A DNA stretch of 64,000 nt from Stercorarius parasiticus. Lineage: Eukaryota > Chordata > Aves > Charadriiformes > Stercorariidae. Positions 27,201-36,100 of this stretch are shown here, in pieces. Where the stretch lies: assembly GCA_013396915.1 (NCBI GenBank), contig VWZL01002573.1:62001-126000 (forward strand). The letters run 5' to 3'. Made by a program: the position numbers and the translations under genes. The notes below the pieces were generated by a model. That model did no database searches and was not told the DNA's origin. It worked only from the letters and a program-made list of their open reading frames with translations. Numbering within the stretch: the first letter of the stretch is position 1; every line of letters begins with the position of its first letter.

Positions 27201-29929
27201 CAAACAAAAAAGCATTCTTCATTCTTTTTCTGCCTGGACATGTTTTTTTTATTACTAATTCCACAAAACTAATTACACTACCTAACTGCTACCAAAGCAT
27301 TTAGTGAAATTAGAAGTTAGTAAAACAGTGTTAGTATAACAGCATGAAAAAACCACTACTTTTTTTTTGTACAAAATGGAAATAGTGAACTGATCATACT
27401 TCTCATAGTAGAGATAAAACCACTGCACCACTTGGGAACAGTAAACTTGGTCAAAATTAAAGTATATGCTAACAAAGACATACAGAAAGAACTCTGATCT
27501 ATATATACACACATACACACTACCAGCATCCACACTGAAGTTTGTCTGCTTACCAGATAATTCAGATGTAACATTTGAATTAAAAACGCAGAATCCTAAT
27601 GCCTGTAATGCTGCATTACTTAGCTCTGAGTTTTGACTAGAAATGTGTGCCTGAAAAAAAACATATACATAAAGTTTCGGTTTACAGAAGTAGCTGTCAA
27701 GTATTGTCTTAATACCAACACTTCTGCTCAATGCAGCGAGAGCTGTCAAAAACACGCACTTGATGAAAAATGCACTCATTTAGGAAACCCTTCCTGATTA
27801 CATACACTCCAAATCAGTAAAACAGTTTGAGGTTCTGAAGACATTTTCGTTCTCTGTAAATAGACATCTTTACTGAAGTAAGTTCTAAACATCCGAAGCT
27901 CTTTACTTCTTGACTTGCTATGTACTACCGCTTCACTCCCCCATTGTTTTTAAACATCTAAAACAGACAGGAAAAAGAGATGGCTAAGAACAATCTCTAC
28001 CTTAATGTCCAAAAAAATTTGACATTTACTGCATATTCCAATTCAACAAAGTGTTTCTAAAGGCAGACAGAACACACCTTTCCTGTCTGGAAGATCAGAC
28101 TTGACTGCCTAACACTACCTGAACATATCTGAGACCCTGTAATTTTATTTTTTCTGTAGTATTTCCTAGTAACATGGAAGATATATTTTGCCAACAAACC
28201 CTTACTGCTATGTCACTAGCTTGAATTCTTACTAAATGAACTCGAATTCAAGTCTTACAATGGCCATTAAGCTTGCTCACCTAAACATATCTTTGTTCAC
28301 CAAAGTATAGAAAATTAAATGGAAAAGGTGTACCTTAAACAGTTTGCAAAGCTGAGAAAAGTGTTTTCTGACATCGGCAGTGAATTCTTTGCCTTCCTCA
28401 CCCGTCAAGCGACTTCAAGTTGCAGAAGGGAAACAAAAGCAATATTCACAAGTCAAACATGATATAACTGACAGAACTTTAAACTTCTATTCTAAACTAA
28501 ATTCATTATCTAGCGGAGAGACATTTCTTTCCTTACAAAGCTAAAATACAACACTGAAGAAGTTTAAGAGCAAAAATGCCAGTCACCACCGTATGTCTGA
28601 CATATCAGTAAAACACTGTACTACGAAGTACACACGTCCTAGTATACTGGAAAAAATGAAGTCACTAATGACCCATTTTGTGTCTTTGTAAAAAACATTA
28701 TGGGCTTTCACTTTTTTATGACCTTTTATAAAACGGTTTAAAAGTTAATATGCAGACTCCAAAGGGCTGCTGAAAATTAGATATAGTTTCCACAGAAATA
28801 GATGAGCTTAAAAAGCACATTCCTCAAAAGCAGCTCTAGAGTGCAAGCTCCCCACTCTGGGAAAATTCTGGTTTGACAACTAACAGCGATGACTCTGCAT
28901 ATATCTGGAGAACATCCATATGGAAGAGCTGTACTTGTCCTGTAAAACGTTAACTTACTAGTTTCACACAGCAAAAAACCAACCATATTAAGTGCAATCA
29001 TCCAGAAGACAACCTGAGAAATCTGTTGCTTAATACTATCTTTAAGTTGTACTGGGGTTTTTTGGCAGTTACTACTAGAAGCCTGTAAAATCTTACAGTG
29101 TGATCACTATCACTGATATCTAAGCAGTTAGAACTTTAAAAGTCACTACAAAACTGAAAGGCAGGAACTCAAGGGAGATACCGATAGAAAGAGATAACGC
29201 CTTTGCATATATACTCTAACAAATTCAAAAGATCCAGGTAAAACCAGAACCTCATGGTTAAGAAGTACCTTCCAGAAAGAAATGCAATTAAGAGAAGACA
29301 CCATCATTCCAAAACTCGAAAAACACAACAAACCTAATCTTACCAATCATATAGCTGACATGCAAGTCTTCTTTCAGGAGGAAAAAAGTTATTATTCCCC
29401 CCTACCTCCGCAGTTTCCCCAGGAAATGTAAAAGGAGGCTCTCGGATGAGCAGAGCCCCAGAAGACGGACTCCCTCCCTCCCTCCTCCTTCCCCCCTCCA
29501 TGCCGGCACATTTCCCGCGACCTACAGCCGACGGCCACGCAGTCCCGAGCCCTGCAGCCCTCCCACCACCCGAATTTCAGGCCGGGCAGAGGCTTCCCTG
29601 CCTGCCCCGCCACGGCACCAGCGCCTGCCCAAGGCTCCCTCTCCCCTACCGCGGCCCACGCAACGTGGGCCGAGCTCGCCGGCCCGGGCATGCACACCGT
29701 CCTTTCCCTCCGCGCCTCGAGGGACCACACAGGCTGAGGGCGGCCGCCGTTCCCTCAAGCGGCGCGGGGCCCCCCCCGCTCCTCTCACGCTGCAGGAGGA
29801 GGAGGCGGCGGCCCGCACTCACTTGGCGATAGTGAGGTGCGCGTCAGTGAGGTCCCCCAGCGGGGCGGACGAGTCCTCCAGGGTCTCCAGCAGGGGCTGC
29901 AAGCCGGGGCAGGCGGCGGGAGCGCTCAT
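147..29929 (-). CDS. RIF1: RIF1, replication timing and DNA repair regulator, gene-level entry (3' end outside window)
   Basis: RIF1 acts in the nucleus: it recruits protein phosphatase 1 to restrain replication origin firing, and works with 53BP1 to protect broken DNA ends from resection (known for the family). Thirty-four coding exons were placed by matching translations to human RIF1 and checking GT-AG sites and codon phase at each junction. They give about 2261 residues, counting about five lost in a gap; the final residues are off the left edge. Residues 1 to about 988 form the helical HEAT-like region. The giant exon covers about 1133-2062 and is rich in Ser, Glu and Lys with several SQ motifs. 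SILK (about 2042-2045) and RVSF (about 2065-2068) are the PP1 docking pair. Residues from about 2175 begin the C-terminal DNA-binding domain. Exons 13 and 14 appear twice because of an apparent assembly duplication, and exon 17 is cut by a gap. Confidence 0.97.
545..698 (-). CDS. RIF1: RIF1 coding exon 33, C-terminal DNA-binding domain
   Basis: Encodes ARGLGQLIRAKNIKTVGDLS and ASEIKTLPIRSPKVSNVKKA, nearly identical to human. This helical segment belongs to the C-terminal domain that binds branched DNA. The acceptor is a CAGCAG tandem; the downstream AG is used here because it matches human length. Confidence 0.97.
1174..1289 (-). CDS. RIF1: RIF1 coding exon 32
   Basis: Begins ATTACAGAAATG after ttcaag and encodes ITEMAKESLPCPVECVYPAL through VDVILPQITSNM. 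An alternative AG five bases downstream breaks the frame with exon 31, so the upstream acceptor was chosen. Confidence 0.94.
1385..1462 (-). CDS. RIF1: RIF1 coding exon 31, 26-residue Ser/Lys cassette
   Basis: Seventy-eight bases, 26 codons, phase 0 at both ends, encoding TKGFLSPGSRNSKFKSSKKC and flanks. In human the equivalent Ser/Lys-rich 26-residue exon is alternatively spliced and separates RIF1-Long from RIF1-Short. It can be skipped without a frameshift. Confidence 0.95.
1704..1844 (-). CDS. RIF1: RIF1 coding exon 30, RVSF motif for PP1
   Basis: Forty-seven codons. RRVSFANPIYQEGLADDIDR contains the canonical RVSF docking motif for protein phosphatase 1 at 1827-1838, the core of RIF1's role in opposing DDK phosphorylation at origins. 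Human has RRVSFADPIYQAGLADDIDR. Confidence 0.98.
1987..4776 (-). CDS. RIF1: RIF1 coding exon 29, giant exon for the disordered region
   Basis: One open frame of 930 codons, phase 0 at both ends. The region is Ser/Glu/Lys-rich with SQ motifs (QSQ, DDSQ, GSQD, VSQK), the type phosphorylated by ATM/ATR in human. Conserved islands are SRRQSFITLEKFGSSENRPF, SKENTPPEA, RRSSRRRSETVEST, TRRASQGLLSSIENSE and a CDCC motif after ECQHKRSKRVKR. It ends with TSILKRG, whose SILK is a PP1 docking site, at 2038-2049. The open frame continues through the next intron by chance. Confidence 0.98.
5393..5447 (-). CDS. RIF1: RIF1 coding exon 28 (55 nt)
   Basis: Encodes GKSSVIEKAKEDPKAKPQ. Sequence identity to human is low here (KPKEDSK is shared), but phase and splice sites fit between exons 27 and 29. 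Confidence 0.88.
5529..5618 (-). CDS. RIF1: RIF1 coding exon 27
   Basis: Encodes ADIPAMYNNLDASQDTALFS, matching human CDIPAMYNNLDVSQDTLFTQ. It ends TT|GTGAGT. Confidence 0.97.
6052..6194 (-). CDS. RIF1: RIF1 coding exon 26
   Basis: Encodes EMLLEEEKSVDFVFIPPETK and then RILTEHQKEVL, closely matching human. Confidence 0.97.
6631..6774 (-). CDS. RIF1: RIF1 coding exon 25
   Basis: Forty-eight codons, MENSQLDANISGMEVK to VQVTSAK, phase 0 at both ends. This starts the disordered part; human has ENSQLNVKISGMERK. Confidence 0.95.
7113..7212 (-). CDS. RIF1: RIF1 coding exon 24, end of the helical domain
   Basis: Encodes SVLSQAKKKIPLLLPGFESM and then EEYSGPFCDV, matching human PVLTQAKQKFLLLLPGLETV. 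It ends at about residue 988. Confidence 0.96.
7397..7599 (-). CDS. RIF1: RIF1 coding exon 23
   Basis: Encodes LEKLLSEIIQCLQ, QLSPLLCVIFQHKSKQIRN, FWNATFAK and YPEELK. All align in order with human RIF1. Confidence 0.96.
7901..7943 (-). CDS. RIF1: RIF1 coding exon 22 (43 nt)
   Basis: Encodes LADVPKVYSDLNNK, matching human LDEVPKVYSCLNNK. It was found by homology and phase, being too small for an ORF search. Confidence 0.95.
7944..9671 (-). other. RIF1 intron 21, no feature seen
   Basis: Non-coding sequence between exons 21 and 22. I see no further exon, RNA gene or recognisable repeat; the short open frames have no family resemblance. Confidence 0.7.
9672..9936 (-). CDS. RIF1: RIF1 coding exon 21
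   Basis: Encodes DWSKKKKEPLGKLASLFKLL through PLAVFYEKTK, matching human DWSKKKNEPLGKLTSLFKL. It ends with AA before GTGAGT. Confidence 0.97.
11090..11189 (-). CDS. RIF1: RIF1 coding exon 20
   Basis: Encodes IISVMVDCINFAPYGTKYQP, matching human IITVMVDCIDFSPYNIKYQP. The donor AGAT|GTAAGA leaves one base for the next exon. Confidence 0.95.
12579..12728 (-). CDS. RIF1: RIF1 coding exon 19
   Basis: Fifty codons including LYRAFARCAALVATAEENLC, identical to human across that stretch. The donor is GTA|GTGAGT. Confidence 0.98.
12970..13077 (-). CDS. RIF1: RIF1 coding exon 18
   Basis: Thirty-six codons, TNEVNQGDALEHNFNAVYSA to EFAQ, matching human. Both ends are in phase 0. Confidence 0.98.
13986..13986. 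other. Assembly gap (single N) in RIF1 exon 17
   Basis: The N lies within the codon that follows NPLT. The true gap length is unknown. Confidence 0.9.
13987..14153 (-). CDS. RIF1: RIF1 coding exon 17, 3' end lost in gap
   Basis: Begins after ccctag at 14153 and encodes FFVILTTLVGF, SGPTSPLAFSESV and KEHLWRMWSIVVNPLT. The reading stops at an N at 13986. By comparison with human about 14 coding bases, enough for roughly five residues, plus the donor site are missing. The sequence beyond the N does not encode them. Confidence 0.92.
14262..14335 (-). CDS. RIF1: RIF1 coding exon 16
   Basis: Encodes GTPALFLVQLPFHNNLLECC and then VTDER, matching human GTPALFLIQLIFNNFLECGVSDER. It ends AG|GTATGT inside an Arg codon. 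Confidence 0.97.
14731..14817 (-). CDS. RIF1: RIF1 coding exon 15
   Basis: Twenty-nine codons including ITVKELPSKVLGSPAYQVAD, nearly identical to human ITIKGLPQKVLGSPAYQVAN. Both ends are in phase 0. Confidence 0.97.
15231..15331 (-). other. RIF1: Duplicate copy of RIF1 coding exon 14, probable assembly artefact
   Basis: Identical to 16950-17050. It lies in the block 14839-15919 that copies 16558-17638. Either copy could be joined to exon 15, but only one should be used. Confidence 0.85.
16428..16490 (-). other. RIF1: Duplicate copy of RIF1 coding exon 13, probable assembly artefact
   Basis: Identical to 17940-18002. It lies in a 636-base block between two N gaps (15921-16556) that copies 17433-18068. 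It should not be counted as an extra exon unless long reads show a real duplication. Confidence 0.85.
16950..17050 (-). CDS. RIF1: RIF1 coding exon 14 (copy in uninterrupted sequence)
   Basis: Encodes GNKKEKQGSEILTMLLQALK and ends VQKIL in phase 0, like the human segment KKEKPGSEVLTLLLKSLE. An exact copy is at 15231-15331. Confidence 0.93.
17940..18002 (-). CDS. RIF1: RIF1 coding exon 13 (copy in uninterrupted sequence)
   Basis: Sixty-three bases encoding SMLNVIWKDINGYVKMAIES, equivalent to the human VVVSAIWKELISLVKSVTES stretch. This copy lies in gap-free sequence continuous with exon 12, so it is taken as the real one. An exact copy is at 16428-16490. Confidence 0.93.
18255..18365 (-). CDS. 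RIF1: RIF1 coding exon 12
   Basis: Encodes PLQYPLISSPSFFCKHASTL and then GFIAIGKEVP, matching the human PLISSPSFFSKHANTL segment. Confidence 0.96.
18614..18787 (-). CDS. RIF1: RIF1 coding exon 11
   Basis: Encodes TPRMNLNSS and LPSIQLLGIEMLLHFLMGPE, matching the human loop end and following helix. Confidence 0.97.
18887..18965 (-). mobile_element. Possible old CR1 3' end
   Basis: AATCATAGAAGAGCACTGG followed by AAGGGACCTCT and a CATCTAGCA segment resembles the complement of a CR1 3' end. It is strongly diverged and lies in RIF1 intron 10. Confidence 0.4.
19845..19965 (-). CDS. RIF1: RIF1 coding exon 10
   Basis: Encodes VCVPLIQSTLSLDSSAPLQG and a less conserved Ser/Pro/Ala-rich loop that interrupts the helical array, as in human RIF1. 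Confidence 0.95.
20758..20909 (-). CDS. RIF1: RIF1 coding exon 9
   Basis: Encodes DILCSAKRLKLLMQPLSSIH and EVWWYLLMRLGPQLPANFEQ, nearly identical to human. Ends in phase 0. Confidence 0.98.
22199..22337 (-). CDS. RIF1: RIF1 coding exon 8
   Basis: Encodes TLHRSGSFINSLLQLEELGF and KKIAFIAWKSLIDNFALNP, close to human. The donor is G|GTAGAT. Confidence 0.97.
22436..22528 (-). CDS. RIF1: RIF1 coding exon 7
   Basis: Thirty-one codons, KLISELQKLF to KLWPLFVKLLGK. Both boundaries are in phase 0, and it follows exon 6 directly in the human protein. Confidence 0.97.
23060..24265 (+). mobile_element. Degenerate CR1 LINE, ORF2 and 3' part
   Basis: This stretch of RIF1 intron 6 resembles CR1 reverse-transcriptase sequence in the plus orientation (MPGKIMEQ- and FSKAFD-like remnants), then CR1 3' text such as the CTGCCCAGACAGGCTGTAGA segment. 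It has many stops and frameshifts. Both boundaries are approximate. Confidence 0.8.
24637..24826 (-). CDS. RIF1: RIF1 coding exon 6
   Basis: Encodes MGEEAVRWAKLIIPLVVHSA and LRGATALEMGMPLLLQKQQE, almost identical to human RIF1. This is one of the best conserved parts of the helical domain. It ends in phase 0. Confidence 0.98.
26093..26187 (-). CDS. RIF1: RIF1 coding exon 5
   Basis: Encodes VSSIISTLETILTKGDVQS and continues to VEYEALNVIIR, aligned with the human VSSIIDSLEILFNKGE segment. It ends with a CG whose codon is finished in exon 6. Confidence 0.96.
26635..26765 (-). CDS. RIF1: RIF1 coding exon 4
   Basis: Encodes about residues 95-138, including SDKNTRTRALWVISKQAFPS, a strongly conserved RIF1 segment. 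It ends in phase 0 at GAG|GTAAG. Confidence 0.97.
26884..27127 (+). mobile_element. CR1 LINE 3' end
   Basis: Typical CR1 3' text: GAGGGTGGTGAGCCCCTGG, CAGGTTGCCCAGAGAAGCTG and GGTCCCTTCCAACCCAAACC, ending with an altered ATTCTGTGAATCAATG. It lies in RIF1 intron 3, opposite to the gene. Confidence 0.92.
27554..27650 (-). CDS. RIF1: RIF1 coding exon 3
   Basis: Encodes HISSQNSELSNAALQALGF and following residues, nearly identical to the human N-terminal helical repeat. Acceptor ttttttcag and donor G|GTAAGC fit the phase. Confidence 0.97.
28334..28412 (-). CDS. RIF1: RIF1 coding exon 2
   Basis: Encodes RLTGEEGKEF and following residues up to position 62, matching the human TGEEGKEV segment. One base completes the codon split from exon 1. 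The donor AAG|GTACAC is weak but in phase. Confidence 0.93.
28413..29429 (-). other. RIF1 intron 1 outside the CpG island, no feature seen
   Basis: AT-rich intronic sequence with no recognisable coding or repeat signal. Confidence 0.65.
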
Positions 29930-30300
29930 GATGCAGCGGGCGGGGGCCGGGCAACCCACTGCCACCAGCCCCGAGCCCAGCCGCCTCCCGGACTAAGATG
30001 GCGGCAGGCGGGACTCGCGGCGCGCGAGCCCGGGTTGCGCCGGCCCAGCCAATGGGGAGCGCGGGTGGGCGGGGCCGGCGGACGAGCCGGAAGACATCGA
30101 ACCAGCGCTCCGCGCTCAGCGGAGCACCGAGCGATGGATCTCTTCCCGCGCCTGGCGGGCACCGCCCCTGACGGGCACCGCCCCTCGCCGCTGATTGGTG
30201 GAGGGGGCGCGGGGGGCTGTCCGTCTCGCACCTCAGGTGGCCGCCGGCAGCGGGCCCGGGCGGCGCGGCTCCGGCCCTGACAGGAGCCCCCTGGCTCTGC
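29430..30300 (-). promoter_or_regulatory. RIF1: RIF1 CpG-island promoter
   Basis: A very GC- and CpG-rich block surrounds the RIF1 start codon. Upstream of it are a YY1-type motif AAGATGGCGGC at 29995-30005, a CCAAT box near 30048, a GC box GGGCGGGGCC at 30067-30076 and an ETS-type CCGGAAG at 30087-30093. Two copies of GGGCACCGCCCCT stand at 30157-30169 and 30173-30185, and ATTGG lies near 30194. There is no TATA box, which fits a housekeeping gene. The transcription start was not determined. Confidence 0.85.
29823..29929 (-). CDS. RIF1: RIF1 coding exon 1 (start codon)
   Basis: The start codon is at 29929-29927 with A at position -3. The exon encodes residues 1-35 and two bases of codon 36. 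The LLETLED core is shared with the human N terminus, which is why this start was chosen. The donor is AA|GTGAGT. It sits inside the CpG island. Confidence 0.95.
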
Positions 30301-30783
30301 AAATCGTAGAACGGTTTGGGTGGGAAGGAACCTTAAAGANTCTCTTCTCCAGGCTGAACCCCCCCAACTCTCTCAGCCTGTCCTCCCAGCAGAGGGGCTC
30401 CAGCCCTTGGAGCATCTCCGGGGCCTCCTCTGGCCCCGCTCCAACAGCTCCGTGTCCTTCTGCTGTTGGTGCCCCAGAGCTGGAGGCAGCACTGCAGGGG
30501 GGTCTCCCCCGAGCGGAGCAGAGGGGCAGAATCCCCCCCTTGCCCTGCTGCCCACGCTGCTGGGGATGCAGCCCAGGGTACGGGGTGTTTCTGGGCTGCC
30601 AGTGCACGTTTCTGGCTCATGTTGAGCTTCTCATCCACCAACACCCCCAAATCCTTCTCAGGGCTGCTTTCCATCCATTCTCCACCCAGCCTGGATCTGT
30701 GCTTGGGATTGCTCCAGCCCATGTGCAGGACCTTGCACTTGGCCTTGTTGAACTTCATGAGGTTGGCATGTGCCTACCTCTCA
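30298..30783 (-). mobile_element. CR1 LINE fragment, 5'-truncated, with assembly gap
   Basis: The plus strand starts with the complement of a CR1 3' end and continues into broken ORF2 sequence; [20 protein letters not shown] is readable on the minus strand. An N at 30340 interrupts it. It lies just upstream of the RIF1 CpG island. Confidence 0.92.
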
Positions 30784-32801
30784 AGCCAAATCATTTATTT
30801 ATAACTGGAATATAATCTCTAGACTCCCAGAGCTGCTCAGCAGCTAGAATGGAGCTCAAGCTCTGCAGAAACCGCCCTGCAGCTTTTTCCAGTTGGGTTT
30901 TTTTTGGTCCCCGAGTAGGTGCAGGGTTTCCAAATGTCAGGGAAAATCGTCCTTGGGTCTTCACTCCCTACCATGGCTGCGGCAGCACACGCTGCCCAAC
31001 ATCTGCTGTCATCATCTCTGGGTGAGAGACGTTAGTGCCTGGCTGTGCACAGTAATTGCCACCTCACGGTAAAGCCACTCAGAGGGGACAAGTAACGGAC
31101 ATGTGATGAATTAGCTTGGGGCATTTGTGGGTGTAGTATGAAATAATGGCAGTGGCAGCAAATCTGAAGTGTGGAGAAGCCCATTTTCTCAGGGGTAGTG
31201 ATGGGCCTGAGCACTAACGTTAATGGCTGAGTCTTTCTTAGTCACCCGCAGGGCGTCGTCATGGCGTTGGAGATGCTTAGCGGGAGTGCCTGTCCTGGAA
31301 AGAAACTCTTCCCCAAACAGCGTCACCCCTCCAGCTCCATGGGGCTTTCTGGACAGGCAGATATTCCCTGTACACCCCTTGGTTCTGATCCATACCCGTT
31401 CAAGGCCTGTTGCTTCTCAATTAAAGAAACAACAGAACAACTCCAAAACCAATGAAAAAAACATCCTAGGTCATAAAAAAAAAATGTTAACAGTTCTCTT
31501 CATGTGTTTTCCTTATGAAAAACACTTTTGCTGATCTTGGAGAACTGGAATGACATTTTATAACGGGAGGATGTGAACAGGTTTATTCAGTCCACCTGCT
31601 GACAGGATTAAAAAGCGCCCGTAGATTTTAGGTGCAGCTTGATCCCATTAAACCTAGCGATACAAACTTTATTTCCTGGCGCTCACAGGAAATAATAGCA
31701 TTATATAAAACATCAATAAAGTCTTGGAAATGGCAGGGAGAAAAGCTGCTGTGCAAACTGCAACATTGTTCTCCAGTACAGCTGGGAAGCAGGATTGTAT
31801 TCCCAGTGAAATTACAACAATAAAATCTCAAAGATGAAATAAATTTAAAGAAATGAGAATTAGAATAAATAAAGCAAAGATGGGTCTTACTAGCTTAAGA
31901 TTCTCCTCCTCTTGTGTAAAACTGTGTGAGGAATTCACAGTGCTCCAAACAAAAATATAGTTCACAGGGAGATTCTCAGCGGGCATTAGACTTCAGCAGA
32001 TCTGGGGTCAGGAAACCATTCAGAGCGAAAGAAAGAAACTCTTAAAATTTATTTACTGCTTTAAATCAAGAAAAATGTTTTAAAGTATGAAAAGTTCTCA
32101 AGAAATAAAAAGAATTCATTGGAAACTCAGGACACAATTAAAACAGAGGTAGCTTTAATGCTGCTTCAGACTGAGGAATTTAAACTGAAGTTAAAAACAT
32201 ACGGAGAATGATTTATGTTCATGAATTCAAAATAGTACAGTCTTTTTAAAACCCGTGTAAACAACATACAGCATATCGACAGGATCTTCCGAACAGATTT
32301 GCTGGTACTTCATTAGCAATTGCTTCTGATGCAATTTCATTTGATTCTTTACCAAGTGAAATCAGAGAAGTAAAAGGACTTGAACATCTCTTCTCTGGAT
32401 GAGGAAACCCCGACAAAATTCATTGAGTAGTTTCTGATTCATCTCACAACAAAATTATGATGACAATATAATTGATTCTGTGCTTTTCATGCTGCTTCCC
32501 AATCTTCTGACTTCAGACAATCACATGGGTGGCTTCTAGGCCATCCACAAGATGAATTTATGTATTTTAAAAATAAGCTTACTCTAAAGGAAAATAGGAA
32601 TAGAACAGCAAATGAAATTAAAAAAAGAAATTGAAACAGTCACACAAAAATTTTGTTCAAATGGTGCAGGAAATGAGAAGGAGGAGCAGTTTATATAGAA
32701 AAATATTTTTAAAATCTTTGGTAACAATGAATTCTTCAGATTTTTACAGTACTTGTAATGAAAAAATAGTCTTCTATTATTCATGTAAGTATATTTTATA
32801 A
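30784..32801. other. Intergenic region between TNFAIP6 and RIF1
   Basis: About 2 kb between the end of TNFAIP6 and the CR1 copy before the RIF1 promoter. No gene or clear repeat is seen. The TNFAIP6 3' UTR may reach into the right part. Confidence 0.65.
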
Positions 32802-32824
32802 TTTATTTCCTAGTATACTTTATT
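32802..32824 (-). other. TNFAIP6: Candidate TNFAIP6 polyadenylation signals
   Basis: Two AATAAA hexamers on the minus strand (32819-32824 and 32802-32807) lie about 130-150 bases after the stop codon. Which is used is unknown, and a longer 3' UTR is possible because human has one. I saw few AUUUA motifs here. Confidence 0.45.
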
Positions 32825-32953
32825 AACAAAACTTATATAAAAGCAGAAAATAAAAAGTCAGAAAGATATGAAGAAAATGTCTTATCTGAAGAAACAGGTA
32901 TCTGAATTGGGTTCTAAAACATGTTTCTTAATGAGTGTATCTCATTACTCCGC

Positions 32954-33117
32954 TCACATAATACCAAATTTCCCAGATAAGAAGTTTGTTTTCCCTTGGG
33001 ATGTTGTATTCTTTCCATCGCTGGACTTTGAAGGCATGTCCATAGTCATATATCTAATTTGAAATCCACCAGCAGTCACTGAAGCATCTGTCAAAAACTT
33101 CAAGGTCATAACATTGC
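32954..33117 (-). CDS. TNFAIP6: TNFAIP6 exon 6, end of CUB domain and C-terminal tail
   Basis: Encodes NVMTLKFLTDASVTAGGFQI, with calcium ligand Asp232, then a polar tail ending in Met and TGA at 32956-32954. The tail is two residues shorter than in human. Confidence 0.97.
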
Positions 33118-36100
33118 CTGGGACAAGAAAAAGCAAAACAAAGGTTAGGTTTTCAGGTGGCATATTTCAGAATTATTTTTAAAGTGCTCTTTCTTGCTTG
33201 CTTCTGAGATCTTTAGAGCAATCCCCCTGGTCTGTCTACTTCCGAGCTGGGAGGAGTCTGGTTCCATTAGCCCCATGGAAAACCAGGCAGATTCTCACCA
33301 GTTTTCTTTGTTTGCAGAGCCCAGAGGTTGATAAAGTTTTGCTGTGCTTTCTGCAAAGCATTTCCTGTTCTTTAAAATGCTGCTCTACTTCACTCTACCT
33401 GTGAAATGTCACACTTCATGTGTGAGACACAGCTGGCATAGAGCCTCATGCATCCCTAGGTGACACAGGGGTGCAGTTGCTGCATCGCTCCCCCATGAGT
33501 GTCATCTGCCCATCTCCACCAGGCAACGGGGAGATCAGGGATGGCACAATTCAACTTTTCTATTCTCTTTCTGCTGATTACAGCTGTGGCTGGAGTGTGG
33601 TAACGCAAGTTTCAGCACAGACTGTCCCTAGACTGTCCCAGGGAACACGGCTACTTCCCTGCACGGGTGGCTCATGTCACATTTGTGCTACAGCGACTTT
33701 GTGACGCTTGAGCAAAGGGAGGTAAAAGTGGCTTCGATTTACATGTAATCAGACCTCGACCTGCTGTTTAAACATACACAAAGAATAATGTTTATAACCG
33801 GCTTTGGAACTGTTCTTGCAATCCTTGCTCTTGAAATGGGAAAAACTGGTGCATGAAGACTGTGTGCATAGGTAGGGCTCCGTTACTAATGACAGATCTG
33901 TGTGAAAACTCAGTAATGTGCGTAGATGTACTACCTCTCTAAGGCCAGCAGGATGCACCCTGGTTATCTTCTAACTAGCTTTTTTTTTACTTTTACGTTT
34001 ATTTAGAAGTAATTGCCTTGATGAAAGAGCACACCGGCAGTTTTGAATAGCAATTTATGACATGAAGCAGAGATTGTGTCTTTGGGCATCTTAACCTTAT
34101 ATTATCAGAAAGTAGGGAGAAAAGGTGCTTTTGGCTGATTATTTTTTTTTAACCATAAAGAGCGCAAATATATTACCTGTGCTAATGATGTCGTCTGGCA
34201 ACTCATCTCCACAAAACCTGGAAGAAAATATAAATGGACATGACTAAACGGCCGAGGAAATATGCCGCACCTCTGGTGGCGCTCAGGCTGTACTCTGCTT
34301 TGGAGCTGTGGCTTATGGGGCTAAAGTGGTTATAGGTATGCAGTGTCTTTAATTCTCTGCTATATGTTAAAGCAATTGCCTAAAGAATTTTTGTCATTAT
34401 CTTATAGTAAGGTTAAGGGGAGGGAAAAATGCAGGAAACATTTTTCAATATATGCGGGAAGTGAATGATACAAAACAAGAGAAAGAGCAATTTAACAAGA
34501 CGCTAAGGAAAAGAACAATGGCCCAAGGCTAAGAAAGGAAAAACATTTCAAATTTATCTGTAAAGGCAAAACAAATGGATTATATCCTTGGTTTGCTACA
34601 CATGATTTGCAGAGAGGATGTGAAAAGTGGCAGGGATTGGGAAGAGTTTTTTATCACTTTTTCTGGTTTACTCTTTGTTCTGGAAAATTGAGGTACTTCA
34701 CACCAAAATATGACTGCTAAAGAACAAGCAAAAAGATGACACTGAAGAAAAGAAAGTGAGAATTAAGCAAAGAGGAAAACTAAATCTATTAAGAGAGATG
34801 ATATATAACACTTGTTCTGTTGCAATTTTGTTAGAAAATATTATACTTCTGTAGCAAATAGTAATTTAAATTAAATACAGTTTGCTAACAGTTTAACACC
34901 CTGCCTCCTTCCTTTCAATTAAAGCAAATACAAAATACTGTTTGAGATTGCTAGGAGTTATTCCTGTATAATGATAGAGAATTATGATAAGCAGTTAAGA
35001 AAAACTCCTGCAGTTTTCTTTCATGTCATTTAACAAAGCAGAAAAGGGCAAAGTGCGATTCTCTGAAACTCTTTACAGGCCTGTGTTAATGACAGTAAAT
35101 TGCCAGGGAAGGTAAATCAGGTGCTATTGCTACAAGTGTTATGGGCCTATCGGAGGTGGCAATGGGATAAGGCAATACCGTGTTCTTCTGAAGTAACGTT
35201 CTGGGAAAAAAAATTAAATCATTTGATTATTTGCATATTAAAGCTGGAATTGCTTTACCTGCCCACAAAGCCATTGATATCATCATAGCTATCATAGACC
35301 TCCAAGAAATCAGCCATACAAGCAGTGTCGTCTTCAACATCAAACTCTAGAAACTGTAGATGAATACGTTGTCCATACTTTACTCTAATATGCCAGTAGC
35401 AAATTTGCTCATTTTCATACTCATTTGGGTAGCCCGGTGACTTAAAAACATGTTTTGAATCTGTGAAGACTCCACCACATTCTTTTCCTAAGAGAAAAAT
35501 AAAAACATCAGAGCTTAAGCATTCCTTCTGGATATGGCTATGGTTTAAATCTTTGTGCACTTTGGCCCAGAAGATCCCTAGAAAATCACATAGGAACATC
35601 TGGGGTGATAGCACTTTTCATATATTTAAGCACCCAGCATTCACAAGAAATGTCAGTCATTGCTAGCTTTTGGGAGCTGGTATCTTGGAAACAAGAGGCA
35701 TGATCCAAAACTCACTCAATTCAGAGGAAAAGCTTTCATGGACTTCAGCAGACTTTGGGCCAGAGCTAAGTGTTTTATGTAAAAGGCATTTGGGGTTTCT
35801 GGCTATGTCAAACTGTAAGCTTTACAGCTGTACTTCCAAGTCACCCTGGCATTCAGTTTCATCCCTTCTTCTTCAAAAACCTCTTGAAAGTGTGTATTTC
35901 ACAAGAAAATGTATAAAGGCTAGTTATCACACACATTGCATTGTACTCCTGTTATTGCCGCAGCTCTTCACTCCCTTTGGAATGTCTCCTTTGGGATGGA
36001 AAACACTCATTCTGGTTTGATTCAGTGGCCATTTGAACTCTAACAGCTCCCTGACGGTGGGACAAACCAATCTGGGGACCTCACACGGCCTGACTTTAGG

